A stretch of DNA of 9,148 nt from Deltaproteobacteria bacterium (GTDB taxonomy: Bacteria; Desulfobacterota; Desulfarculia; Desulfarculales; Desulfarculaceae). The notes below the pieces were generated by a model. That model did no database searches. It was not told where the DNA came from and worked only from the letters and a program-made list of their open reading frames with translations. The position numbers and the translations under genes were made by a program. This document shows positions 1-5,231 of the stretch, piece by piece; positions within the stretch are counted from its first letter, which is position 1, and every line of letters starts with the position of its first letter. Where the stretch lies: positions 1 through 9,148 of the forward strand of contig JAHLLK010000131.1 of NCBI GenBank assembly GCA_020444165.1, read 5' to 3'.

Positions 1-131
1 GGGACCCCGGGGATGGCGCGCCAAATTGCGCGTCTTTGAAAAAGCAAGCAATTTGGTAAACTTGACAAAACCACGCTTTTGTCAAGTTTGGTTGAAAAAG
101 GCCAAGGAGGGACTTTTTCAACATCCTGCTA
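1..131 (+). repeat. Palindromic element, copy I (left end cut by window)
   Basis: Positions 2-22 match the 'GGACCCCGGGGATGGC' block of copy II (2967-2989 region). An ordered hairpin series follows. Hairpin a pairs 21-29 with 48-56 (CCAAATTGC/GCAATTTGG). Hairpin b pairs 58-70 with 77-89 (13 bp, AAACTTGACAAAA, loop CCACGC). Hairpin c pairs 91-100 with 113-122 (GTTGAAAAAG/CTTTTTCAAC). The tail ATCCTGCTAG contains the stop codon (CTA, 129-131) of the adjacent minus-strand gene. The same order is seen at 3391-3508 and, in a longer form, at 2980-3134. Seen directly in the sequence. Whether it acts as a terminator, a structured RNA or a mobile palindrome is inference. Hairpin c directly after the stop, with A-rich and T-rich arms, would suit transcription termination in either direction. 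Confidence 0.8.
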
Positions 132-734
132 GTCCAAAGACTGGATCCGCGTGAGATCAATAGGGGGCACCGGCAGGTCGGTGGGTTGCATGGAAAGCTG
201 GCTTGGTCCCAACACATTCACCCGGGCCTTGGTCCAGTGAACCCCCTGCCCAGGGTTGATAGCCAACATCATACCTTGCGCGCTGGTCGCTCCGGGCTGG
301 AGGTTGAACACACAACAAACCGTGCCCTCGTTCATGGGCACCAACCAAGCCGAATCTTTTCTGACCAGGACCATCTCGTGAGTATGGGGCACCGGCCATT
401 GACCGGGCTTGACTACCATCAGGTAATACAGTCCACCCTGTTGCGACCAATAACCCCGCAGATCAGGCGAAACCCTTTGCGGCGGCACTTGTGGTTGCTG
501 CTGAAGATTTCCCTGTTGCGCGGGAAACTGCGGCGGTTGTTGTTGCTGGACATTGCCTTGTTGCGCCGGGAACTGCTGCGGTTGTTGTTGCGGCATAGTT
601 CCTTGCTGCGCCGGGAACGGCTGCTGAAGCTGCGCCAACTGGCGGTGGGCATCACCGGCGAGGGCCATGGTCGGCACGAGACAAAAGGCCAGGATGACGA
701 AAACAGGGGTCAAGCGAGGAAGATTTCTTTTCAT
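129..734 (-). CDS. Exported protein with Gln/Pro-rich 15-residue repeats, function unknown
   Basis: 201 aa. The N-terminus has two Arg/Lys, a hydrophobic core (residues 11-20) and an AxA-type signal peptidase I site (MALA|GD, after about residue 26), so export to the periplasm or beyond is likely. There is no good lipobox: the Cys at 18 sits in LAFC. Residues 40-83 hold three imperfect 15-residue units starting FPAQQG, rich in Gln and Pro, which look like a flexible linker. Residues 89-201 form a compact-looking domain (LRGYWSQQGGLYYLMVV, a CC pair at 140-141, a Pro-rich C-terminus) that I do not recognise. The ATG start at 734 is supported by GGAGGAG about 7 nt upstream. The TAG stop lies inside the terminal motif of repeat copy I. 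The nearest upstream gene on this strand is about 660 bp away, so it is probably monocistronic. Coding is confident; function is unknown. Confidence 0.85.
   Translation of the reverse strand: MKRNLPRLTPVFVILAFCLVPTMALAGDAHRQLAQLQQPFPAQQGTMPQQQPQQFPAQQGNVQQQQPPQFPAQQGNLQQQPQVPPQRVSPDLRGYWSQQGGLYYLMVVKPGQWPVPHTHEMVLVRKDSAWLVPMNEGTVCCVFNLQPGATSAQGMMLAINPGQGVHWTKARVNVLGPSQLSMQPTDLPVPPIDLTRIQSLD
486..617 (-). repeat. In-frame 45-bp tandem repeat encoding FPAQQG units
   Basis: About three imperfect copies of a 45-nt unit inside the exported-protein gene (protein residues 40-83). Units start FPAQQGT, FPAQQGN and FPAQQGN, each followed by a Gln/Pro run. Such tracts can change copy number by slippage; the period being a multiple of three keeps the frame. 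Confidence 0.75.
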
Positions 735-1104
735 TTTCGTTTCTCCTCCGCGGCATTAAGCCTGTTTCCTGCCGAATATGAGCCAACATTCTGCATGCTT
801 GGCCCAAATATTGCGGCAGTCTCCGCGTTAACCGCGATCAAGCCTTCCGCCACTCCAAAATGCTGGCGACAACTTCCTTGCGCAGCGATTGGAAGCAAAC
901 TTTTAGGTTTTTCCTGGAGTTTGCGCCATGGGCAGGCAGTTCATCTCATAATTTTGGAGGTATGATGCGCCAATGTCCCGCACGCGGTCAATAGAAACAT
1001 TGCTCGGTCTTGCCACACACTGCTCAATGTGATTTGGGGGAGGAAGCGCAAAGGGCGCAGTTGATCTTTTTACGGTTGAATGGCAATCGGTTGAGCAGCT
1101 TCCT
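735..1104. other. Intergenic stretch, no gene recognised
   Basis: 370 bp upstream of the exported-protein gene. The only clear element is the Shine-Dalgarno of that gene next to 734. No convincing sigma-70 promoter, RNA gene or family-like short protein is seen. Plus-strand frames here are antisense extensions without a plausible start. The 5' UTR and promoter of the minus-strand gene presumably lie in this interval. Confidence 0.5.
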
Positions 1105-1350
1105 GGACAATCTCAATCTGAGAGCATTGCACGGGGCGTCCTGCCCCGTGCAATGCTCTCCAAACAGCACAAATCACTAACCTTTCAGGCTCATGATTTG
1201 GCGGGCCATCCCCGGGGTCCCCAAGCAAGTGGAACTTGCTTGGGGTGGATGCGTGGCCCGCTTGAGGCCGATGGCGCACGACTAACCGTCGAAATATGAC
1301 GAAAGCGACTGTTTTAAATACAATATATTTGTATTTGCCGTGCATCGGCC
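1105..1350 (-). repeat. Palindromic element, copy A (inverted relative to copy II)
   Basis: Read on the minus strand, 1350 to 1168 aligns without gaps to 2838-3020: 146 of 157 bases are identical over the inner part (1194-1350), and 165 of 183 overall by manual count. The first 86 bases of that alignment (1194-1279 versus 2909-2994) are identical. The shared parts include the nested stem around CCCCAAGCAAGT/ACTTGCTTGGGG, the CCCCGGGG palindrome, the GCGGGCCA/TGGCCCGC outer stem and the CAAATCA/TGATTTG hairpin. The outer end differs: a 17-bp perfect hairpin (1121-1159) replaces hairpins b and c, followed on the minus strand by a TCTCAGATTGAG tail resembling the copy II tail. The outer boundary near 1105 is approximate. 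Confidence 0.8.
1121..1159. repeat. Perfect 17-bp hairpin
   Basis: Arms 1121-1137 and 1143-1159 (AGAGCATTGCACGGGGC and its reverse complement) with loop GTCCT. It is the outermost palindrome of repeat copy A and lies about 230 bp downstream of the DUF169 stop codon. It has no T tract on either side, so it is not a classical intrinsic terminator. Confidence 0.85.
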
Positions 1351-1392
1351 CCAAGTCAGACTCCGGGTTCATTTCGGTCTATTGCCCGCGGT

Positions 1393-2238
1393 TTACCCCT
1401 CTTCGCCCCAGGCCTTGGCGCTGCGGGCCACCTTTTTGCGCACTTCCCTCCAGGCCCCGTCCACGTTGAACATGGAATCCGGCAGGGCGGCCAACATCTT
1501 CTTGTAGAGCGACCAGGGTACCGTGAAGGTCAGCTCGTCGGTTTTCATGAATTTGCGGGCCGAAGGGTCAAACCCGCCGATCACGGCTTTCTCCAACCCT
1601 TTTTCCTGGTAATAAAGCGGCCAGGCGATCAGGTTGGTGCATGCCGCGCCAAAGGGTACGGCCACACAATCCACCTCGCCGGTGGTAAAAGTGGTGTGGG
1701 TGAAAAGGCCGCATAACACCTCGGGCCGCGTGAAAAAGATGATAAATTCCGGCTCTTCACCACTTTCAAACAAGGACAGCGGCTGGAAGATGCAGTATTT
1801 CCCCGGAGCTTCCCGCGGGTTGACCTGAGCCAGAAATTTTTGCATGGCTTCGGGCGAAGGCAAATACCGCTCGCCATGGATGGGCGTGCCCGGGAAACCC
1901 GTGGTCACATATTTCTCGATGAATCTGAGGTTGGGCTTCATCATGGAACAGTAGAAGGCGCCACCCACGCAGCCATACTCTTCCGTGGAGATGTAGGCCG
2001 CGGCATGTTTTTTCCGAGCCAGCCAAACGTTACCCATGACGCAGGAAAACTGTTTGAAAATCTCCTGCATATTCAGCTGGCCCTGTTCTTCCAGCTCACG
2101 CGAGATGGGAATGCCGGGTTTGGGGCCGAAGGCCTTTTCCGGTTTGATGTTGTCGTAATACACACCGAACGGCTCTTCGCGCAAGCCGAGATGGCCCAGC
2201 AAAACCTTGGTTTCCTCCAGAACTGACGACACGGTCAT
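1393..2238 (-). CDS. DUF169 family protein (COG2043-like)
   Basis: 281 aa from the chosen start, a usual length for the DUF169 family, which is common in anaerobes and archaea and lacks an established function. Recognition rests on overall pattern: an N-terminal LREEPFGVYY segment; a Cys-bearing core FSCVMGN (C66), then EYGCVGGAFYC (C90, C97); PGKYCIFQPL (C149); EVLCGLF (C176); and FGAACTNLIAWPLY (C200). The conserved cysteines suggest metal or cofactor binding, which is inference. No signal peptide or membrane segment is seen, so it is probably cytoplasmic. The ATG at 2238 has a strong AGGAAGGA seven nt upstream. The longer frame from 2301 adds a Lys-rich tail with a poor ribosome binding site and is less likely. 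It lies 75 bp downstream of the MarR gene, probably co-transcribed and controlled by it. The pair sits between inverted palindromic repeats. Confidence 0.85.
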   Translation of the reverse strand: MTVSSVLEETKVLLGHLGLREEPFGVYYDNIKPEKAFGPKPGIPISRELEEQGQLNMQEIFKQFSCVMGNVWLARKKHAAAYISTEEYGCVGGAFYCSMMKPNLRFIEKYVTTGFPGTPIHGERYLPSPEAMQKFLAQVNPREAPGKYCIFQPLSLFESGEEPEFIIFFTRPEVLCGLFTHTTFTTGEVDCVAVPFGAACTNLIAWPLYYQEKGLEKAVIGGFDPSARKFMKTDELTFTVPWSLYKKMLAALPDSMFNVDGAWREVRKKVARSAKAWGEEG

Positions 2239-2313
2239 GGGTAATCCTTCCTGTTTCTTGGCTGCATTTTTGCCCTGCTTGGATTTGCCATCCTTGGTCA
2301 TGGCTCAGGCTAA

Positions 2314-2772
2314 TCACGCCTTTAACGATTTAAGGTTTCCTGTTATGTGTTTCATGATTCTTATCAGTTCCGCAGCTTCTTCTGGGGTCAATCCGGCAAA
2401 CGCTCTTTCCAAGCAACCCAGCGCTATGGGCACCAGTTTACCTTTCACGTCCCTCCCGCTATCCGTGAGATAAACATGCAGGCGCCGTTTGTCCTCCTGC
2501 GTAGGAGCTCGCCGGATAAAGCCGTTGCTATCGAGAATATTCAACATTCTGGTGATGGTGTGTCTATCTTTACCGATTCTTTCCGCGATGGCGCTCTGAT
2601 GAATTCCCTCTTCTTCCCACAGGCAATTCAGGATCCCCCATTGTTCCGCCGTTATATTTACTCCTTCCGCCTGGAAAGCCTTTTGGAGGGTCAACTTCAT
2701 GTGCAAGTCCAGCTGGTGGACGACGAAGCCCGGAGAATTTTCCAGGGGAAAGACTTTGAATTTGAGCGGCAT
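2314..2772 (-). CDS. MarR family transcriptional regulator
   Basis: 152 aa, typical for MarR. A helical dimerisation N-terminus (about 15-36) is followed by the winged helix: TAEQWGILNCLW (41-52), the HTH about residues 56-82 (IHQSAIAERIGKDRHTITRM) and a wing with the family's DKRRLHVYLT (94-103). MarR proteins bind palindromic operators as dimers and usually repress their own operon, responding to small ligands. The ATG at 2772 has AAAGGG about 10 nt upstream. An open extension to 2853 would read through the operator palindromes and into the repeat, so it is rejected. The DUF169 gene follows on the same strand and is the likely target. Codons near the end (ATA, ACA, GGA, CTT, TTA) are AT-rich compared with qmoB, suggesting a different origin. 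Confidence 0.9.
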   Translation of the reverse strand: MPLKFKVFPLENSPGFVVHQLDLHMKLTLQKAFQAEGVNITAEQWGILNCLWEEEGIHQSAIAERIGKDRHTITRMLNILDSNGFIRRAPTQEDKRRLHVYLTDSGRDVKGKLVPIALGCLERAFAGLTPEEAAELIRIMKHITGNLKSLKA

Positions 2773-2802
2773 TTGGTACAGCCCTTTCAACTTTGTTTTT
2801 AT

Positions 2803-2833
2803 GTTGTCATGACAACGTTGTTTTGTCAACAAG
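2803..2833 (-). promoter_or_regulatory. Candidate MarR operator/promoter region
   Basis: A perfect 14-bp palindrome GTTGTCATGACAAC (2803-2816) overlaps a 10-bp palindrome ACAACGTTGT (2812-2821). A second inverted pair TTGTT/AACAA follows (2818-2822 and 2828-2832). The repeated TTGTCA half-site about 15-16 bp apart suggests two dimer sites. On the minus strand 2829-2824 reads TTGACA, a consensus -35 box; no equally good -10 is seen. The site lies 31-61 bp upstream of the MarR start, as expected for autoregulation. The palindromes are direct observation; the regulator assignment is inference from position. Confidence 0.6.
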
Positions 2834-3134
2834 TTGAGGCCGATGCACGGCAAATGTAAATATATTGTTTTTAAAACACTAACTTACGTCATATTTAGCC
2901 GGTTGGTTGTGCGCCATCGGCCTCAAGCGGGCCACGCATCCACCCCAAGCAAGTTCCACTTGCTTGGGGACCCCGGGGATGGCCCGCCAAATCACGATCC
3001 TACAAGGCGGGTGATTTGTGAGTCTTGGCAAAAGCCGGGCCCCCAGCAAGCTCTGCTTGCTGGGGTGGAGTCACGCTTTTGCCAAGCCGATCGTTGCACA
3101 AGGCATGGAGCCTTGTGCAACAGTCTCAAGTTAG
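2834..3134 (+). repeat. Palindromic element, copy II (longest copy)
   Basis: Hairpins in order. TTGAGGCCGATG (2834-2845) pairs with 2914-2925 across a 68-nt AT-rich loop. GCGGGCCA (2927-2934) pairs with 2980-2987, enclosing a 12-bp hairpin (2943-2954/2958-2969) and CCCCGGGG (2971-2978). Hairpin a is CAAATCAC (2988-2995)/3011-3018. Hairpin b is CTTGGCAAAAGC (3024-3035)/3075-3086, enclosing CCCCAGCAAGC/GCTTGCTGGGG (3041-3051/3055-3065). Hairpin c is GTTGCACAAGGC (3093-3104)/3110-3121. The tail is AGTCTCAAGTTAG. Bases 2838-3020 are the inverted counterpart of copy A (1168-1350). It begins immediately behind the MarR operator. Element function is unknown. Confidence 0.85.
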
Positions 3135-3220
3135 GCGCAGGCCCTTCGGAGCCTTCTGCTGGCCGTGTTTCCGCCAGATCGCAGTAACCATCGTCTTTTC
3201 AGCTAGTTTGGGAGGAGAAA

Positions 3221-3415
3221 ATGAGGCTTGAAACCGCGGCCCCCGGCCTCGCCGGCCGGAGAGCCTGGGCGGAGAAACCCGGCGGGGCCAGAGCCCCGGC
3301 CGGGTTTTGGGCGGAGTTTGCCTGGCAGGCCGCGCAGGACCTCACCAGGAGCGAACTCTTGTTTAGCAGGCTGTTAAAAACAGCCTGCGGGGCGCGCCAA
3401 ATTGCACGTCCTTGA
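3221..3415 (+). CDS. Possible small protein, unrecognised
   Basis: A 64-codon plus-strand frame, the only plus ORF here with a convincing start: GGGAGGAG sits about 5 nt before the ATG. The product is rich in Ala, Gly, Arg and Pro (start MRLETAAPGLAGRR), has no signal peptide or membrane segment, and resembles no family I know. Its last ~16 codons run through the left part of repeat copy III (GCAGGCTGTT hairpin and GGCGCGCC), so its C-terminus may have been replaced when the repeat arrived. It converges on the cytidylate-kinase-like gene, with the repeat between them. It could be a remnant of a longer gene or a spurious GC-rich frame. Confidence 0.4.
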   Translation: MRLETAAPGLAGRRAWAEKPGGARAPAGFWAEFAWQAAQDLTRSELLFSRLLKTACGARQIARP

Positions 3416-3508
3416 AAAGGCAAGCAATTTGTCCATCTTGGCAAAACGACGCTTTTGCCAAGATGGGTTGGAAAAGGCCATGGATGGTCTTTTTCAATAC
3501 CTTGTTAG
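3363..3508 (+). repeat. Palindromic element, copy III (between convergent genes)
   Basis: It starts TTAGCAGGCTGTT with a perfect 10-bp hairpin (3366-3375/3379-3388), then GGCGCGCC, then hairpin a (CAAATTGC 3398-3405/3424-3431). Hairpin b is CATCTTGGCAAAA (3434-3446) with 3453-3465 and loop CGACGC. Hairpin c is TTGGAAAAG (3468-3476)/CTTTTTCAA (3489-3497) with one G-T pair. The tail TACCTTGTTAG contains the stop codon of the minus-strand kinase-like gene. Compared with copy I, stem b differs at several positions and every change is matched in the opposite arm. The two termini (TAGCAGGCTGTT and, inverted, TAACAAGGTATTG) resemble terminal inverted repeats. Role as a bidirectional terminator or a miniature mobile element is inference. 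Confidence 0.8.
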
Positions 3509-4329
3509 AAAACCAGATCCGTGGTCCGCAGGTTGTTCTGCACGGTGCCCACGCCCGGATAGGCGGAGGCGATCTTGGCCGCCTGGCCCTGGGCCATGCG
3601 GTCCTGCACTTGGCCCTCCAGCACCAGGTTCCCGCCGGCGTCGGCGGTCACCTGGATGTCGTGGAACGGCGTGGTGAACACCTCCTTCTTGATGGCGCTC
3701 TCCACCCGCTTGCCAAAGGAGCGGCGAGCCAGGTCAACCTTCAGGCCCTCCCAGTCGGGATGGCTGGCGATCTCCTCCAGACCCCGGCAGATGAGGTCCC
3801 GGGCCAGTTCCTTGGACAGGGCGGTGGTGTTCACCACCAGATCGTAAAGGCTCCAGTCCGCCAGGTTCTTGTCGAACATGGTCTCGACCATGGCCCGGCG
3901 CTGCTTGTCGTAATGCCGCACGAACTTGGCGGCTTCCTCGGCGCTGATCCCCTTGGATTCCTGTAGCCGGGCCACCCGGATCTTGGTGGGCGCCACGATC
4001 CGGACCTTCAGCACCCCCGGCAGATCGGCCAGGACGATCTGGGCCCCACGCCCCACCAGCACCACCCGGTCCTGGGCGGCCAGCTCGTAATTGAGGGACT
4101 CGAAAAGGCTGTGGTAGGAAGGCTCCCGGTAGAACACGCGATCCCGGAACCCCTCGGCCATTTCCCTCTCGTACAGGGCACAGGCATCCTTGAACTCGGG
4201 ATCGCATTCCTGGGCCAGCTGACTGATGCCCTGCCGGCTGATCAGGCGGTAATCCATCTTTTCCGCCACCATAGCCGCGATGTCATCGCCCCAGCTGCCC
4301 ACTTGCCGCGAAATGGTCAGAACCGCCAT
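3505..4329 (-). CDS. Cytidylate-kinase-like protein with C-terminal BON domain
   Basis: 274 aa. Residues 1-195 match the cytidylate kinase-like family (Cytidylate_kin2). The start LTISRQVGSWGDDIA (4-18) corresponds to the family's SRQ/SRE-x-GSGG-x-x-IA nucleotide loop, here with GSWG. VVLVGRGAQIVL (89-100) and KVRIVAPTKIRVARL (108-122) follow, then a helical region with DYDKQRR-like basic residues (YDKQRRAM, 140-147). Residues about 207-270 fit a BON domain (IQVTADAGGNLVLEGQVQ, then AYPGVGTVQNNLRT), which usually binds lipid or ligands and is often periplasmic. No signal peptide is present, so this one should be cytoplasmic. The family's substrate is not established. The ATG at 4329 has GGAG 8 nt upstream; a TTG six nt earlier is too close to it. 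The stop lies inside repeat copy III. The 100-aa gene is 59 bp upstream, so the two are probably co-transcribed. Confidence 0.85.
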   Translation of the reverse strand: MAVLTISRQVGSWGDDIAAMVAEKMDYRLISRQGISQLAQECDPEFKDACALYEREMAEGFRDRVFYREPSYHSLFESLNYELAAQDRVVLVGRGAQIVLADLPGVLKVRIVAPTKIRVARLQESKGISAEEAAKFVRHYDKQRRAMVETMFDKNLADWSLYDLVVNTTALSKELARDLICRGLEEIASHPDWEGLKVDLARRSFGKRVESAIKKEVFTTPFHDIQVTADAGGNLVLEGQVQDRMAQGQAAKIASAYPGVGTVQNNLRTTDLVF

Positions 4330-4388
4330 CGCCAAAACTCCTTTTCCCTTAGGCCCCCAGGGAACCCCTGCCCGGCGGCCCAGCCCGT

Positions 4389-4691
4389 TTACAGCTTGAA
4401 ATCAGGGTTCAAGAGATAGAACTTGCCGCCTTTGGTGCGCCCCACCACCCCCTGGGCCAGCAAGGCTTCCAGCATCTGGGGGCGGTAGTCCCGGAGCCCC
4501 AGGTGCAGCCAGTTGCGGGTGGCATAGGAGGCTTCCACGGCGCTTTCCGGTTTCAAGGCCCCGCGGGCCTTCAGGTCCGCCAGGATGCGGTTGCCGGCCC
4601 GGCGCATCATGAACATGGCCAGCCGGCGGCCCCCCACGAAGGCCAGGGCCAGAATACCCAAGATGACAAATATTTGGAGAATTTCGTTCAA
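4389..4691 (-). CDS. Small membrane-anchored protein, unknown function
   Basis: 100 aa from a TTG start at 4691. An N-terminal hydrophobic segment (about residues 3-20, ILQIFVILGILALAFVGG) is followed by a basic stretch (RR...MMRRAGNR), giving a single-pass anchor with the rest in the cytoplasm by the positive-inside rule. The remaining ~65 residues look like a small winged-helix-type fold (LADLKARGAL...YRPQMLEALLAQGVVGRTKGGKFYLLNP), an impression rather than a family match. The start is chosen because GAGAGAGGGCGG precedes the TTG and the hydrophobic segment begins right after it. The open frame to 5042 has low-complexity, repeat-derived sequence and is rejected. The stop is 59 bp before the kinase-like gene, on the same strand. 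Confidence 0.7.
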   Translation of the reverse strand: MNEILQIFVILGILALAFVGGRRLAMFMMRRAGNRILADLKARGALKPESAVEASYATRNWLHLGLRDYRPQMLEALLAQGVVGRTKGGKFYLLNPDFKL

Positions 4692-4710
4692 CCGTTGACC
4701 GCCCTCTCTC

Positions 4711-4734
4711 CCGGCCCGCCGCGGAGCGGGCCGG
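4711..4734. other. GC-rich 9-bp hairpin upstream of the TTG-start gene
   Basis: CCGGCCCGC (4711-4719) pairs with GCGGGCCGG (4726-4734), loop CGCGGA. It sits about 19 nt upstream of the TTG start, directly before the ribosome binding site, so in the mRNA it would be the last structure before translation begins. On the plus strand a T6 run (4745-4750) follows 10 nt later, too far for a standard terminator. Confidence 0.5.
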
Positions 4735-4782
4735 TCTCTGTGCCTTTTTTCCCAGCTTTGCCCACCTCTGCGCCGGGTGTCA

Positions 4783-5015
4783 ATGCTTTTAAGCACCTGA
4801 TAGGTGGTGCGCAGCGCGTCTTGCCCTGCGCGTCTTAGAGGTTTGACAAAAGCATGCTTACGCTCCACCAAACCGGACTTTCCAGGTCCATGGCAGGTCA
4901 AGCAGCAGAAATAAATTGGTTTTATGTATCGTGATCCGGCAGGACCGCCCTGGGCCTGCCAGGCAAGCGAGGCTCGCTTGAGTTGGATCCTGGGTCCGCC
5001 TGAGGCCGATTGCCC
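4783..5015 (-). repeat. Degraded palindromic element, copy IV
   Basis: Strongest homology is 4972-5014 with copy A 1234-1276: 32 of 43 bases identical by manual count, including CTGAGGCCGAT versus TTGAGGCCGAT. The nested hairpin is replaced by CAAGCGA/TCGCTTG (4964-4970/4974-4980). Further along on the minus strand come a GCTTTTGTCAAA block (hairpin b arm; plus strand 4842-4853) and small stems at 4794-4806 and 4809-4831. Order and orientation match copy A. The outer boundary is uncertain and several stems have decayed. Together with 4692-4782 and 5016-5162 this fills a ~540-bp gap in which I see no gene. Confidence 0.55.
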
Positions 5016-5162
5016 CCCACCGGCAGGTACCATATGGTTCAACTTAAATGGTTACAATTCAATTTTTCGCCGCGCTCGGGCATCGCTCTCATTTGCCCCT
5101 TAACCAGGCGACGCTTCCCCCTGCCTGGCCCCGCGGAGCGCCCCCAGCGGGGCTCGGCGGAT

Positions 5163-5190
5163 AAAAAAAACGGGGCCCCGGAGGGCCCCG
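5163..5190 (-). terminator. Rho-independent terminator of the SEC-C gene
   Basis: On the minus strand, CGGGGCCC (5190-5183), loop TCCG, GGGCCCCG (5178-5171) is followed immediately by eight T residues (5170-5163). It is a textbook intrinsic terminator 41 bp past the SEC-C stop codon and closes the zinc-ribbon/SEC-C transcription unit. Confidence 0.9.
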
Positions 5191-5231
5191 AAATCAGCAG
5201 CCAGCAGGCGCCAGGCCGCGCCTCCCCGGAG

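Noticed and set aside
799..815. Sigma-54-like promoter TTGGC-N7-TTGC on the plus strand
   Set aside because: The spacing fits, but only GG and GC core bases match well and no plus-strand gene lies downstream.
186..965. 259-codon plus-strand open frame over the exported-protein gene
   Set aside because: It is antisense to a gene with a signal peptide and strong ribosome site; its Leu/Arg-rich repeats mirror the Gln/Pro repeats.
2239..2301. N-terminal 21-residue extension of the DUF169 protein
   Set aside because: The Lys-rich tail is not typical of the family, and the downstream ATG has a far better Shine-Dalgarno (AGGAAGGA).
2773..2853. N-terminal extension of the MarR protein by 27 residues
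   Set aside because: It would be translated from the operator palindromes and the repeat edge, and the ATG at 2772 gives a normal MarR length with an acceptable ribosome site.
1..5015. CRISPR array or tRNA/rRNA genes
   Set aside because: The repeats are long palindromes with irregular spacing and both orientations, not short direct repeats with spacers. No cloverleaf or rRNA-like sequence was recognised.
4692..5042. Extension of the 100-aa membrane protein to a 217-aa frame
   Set aside because: The extra sequence is Arg/Gly-rich and derived from the degraded palindromic repeat; the hydrophobic anchor should be N-terminal.
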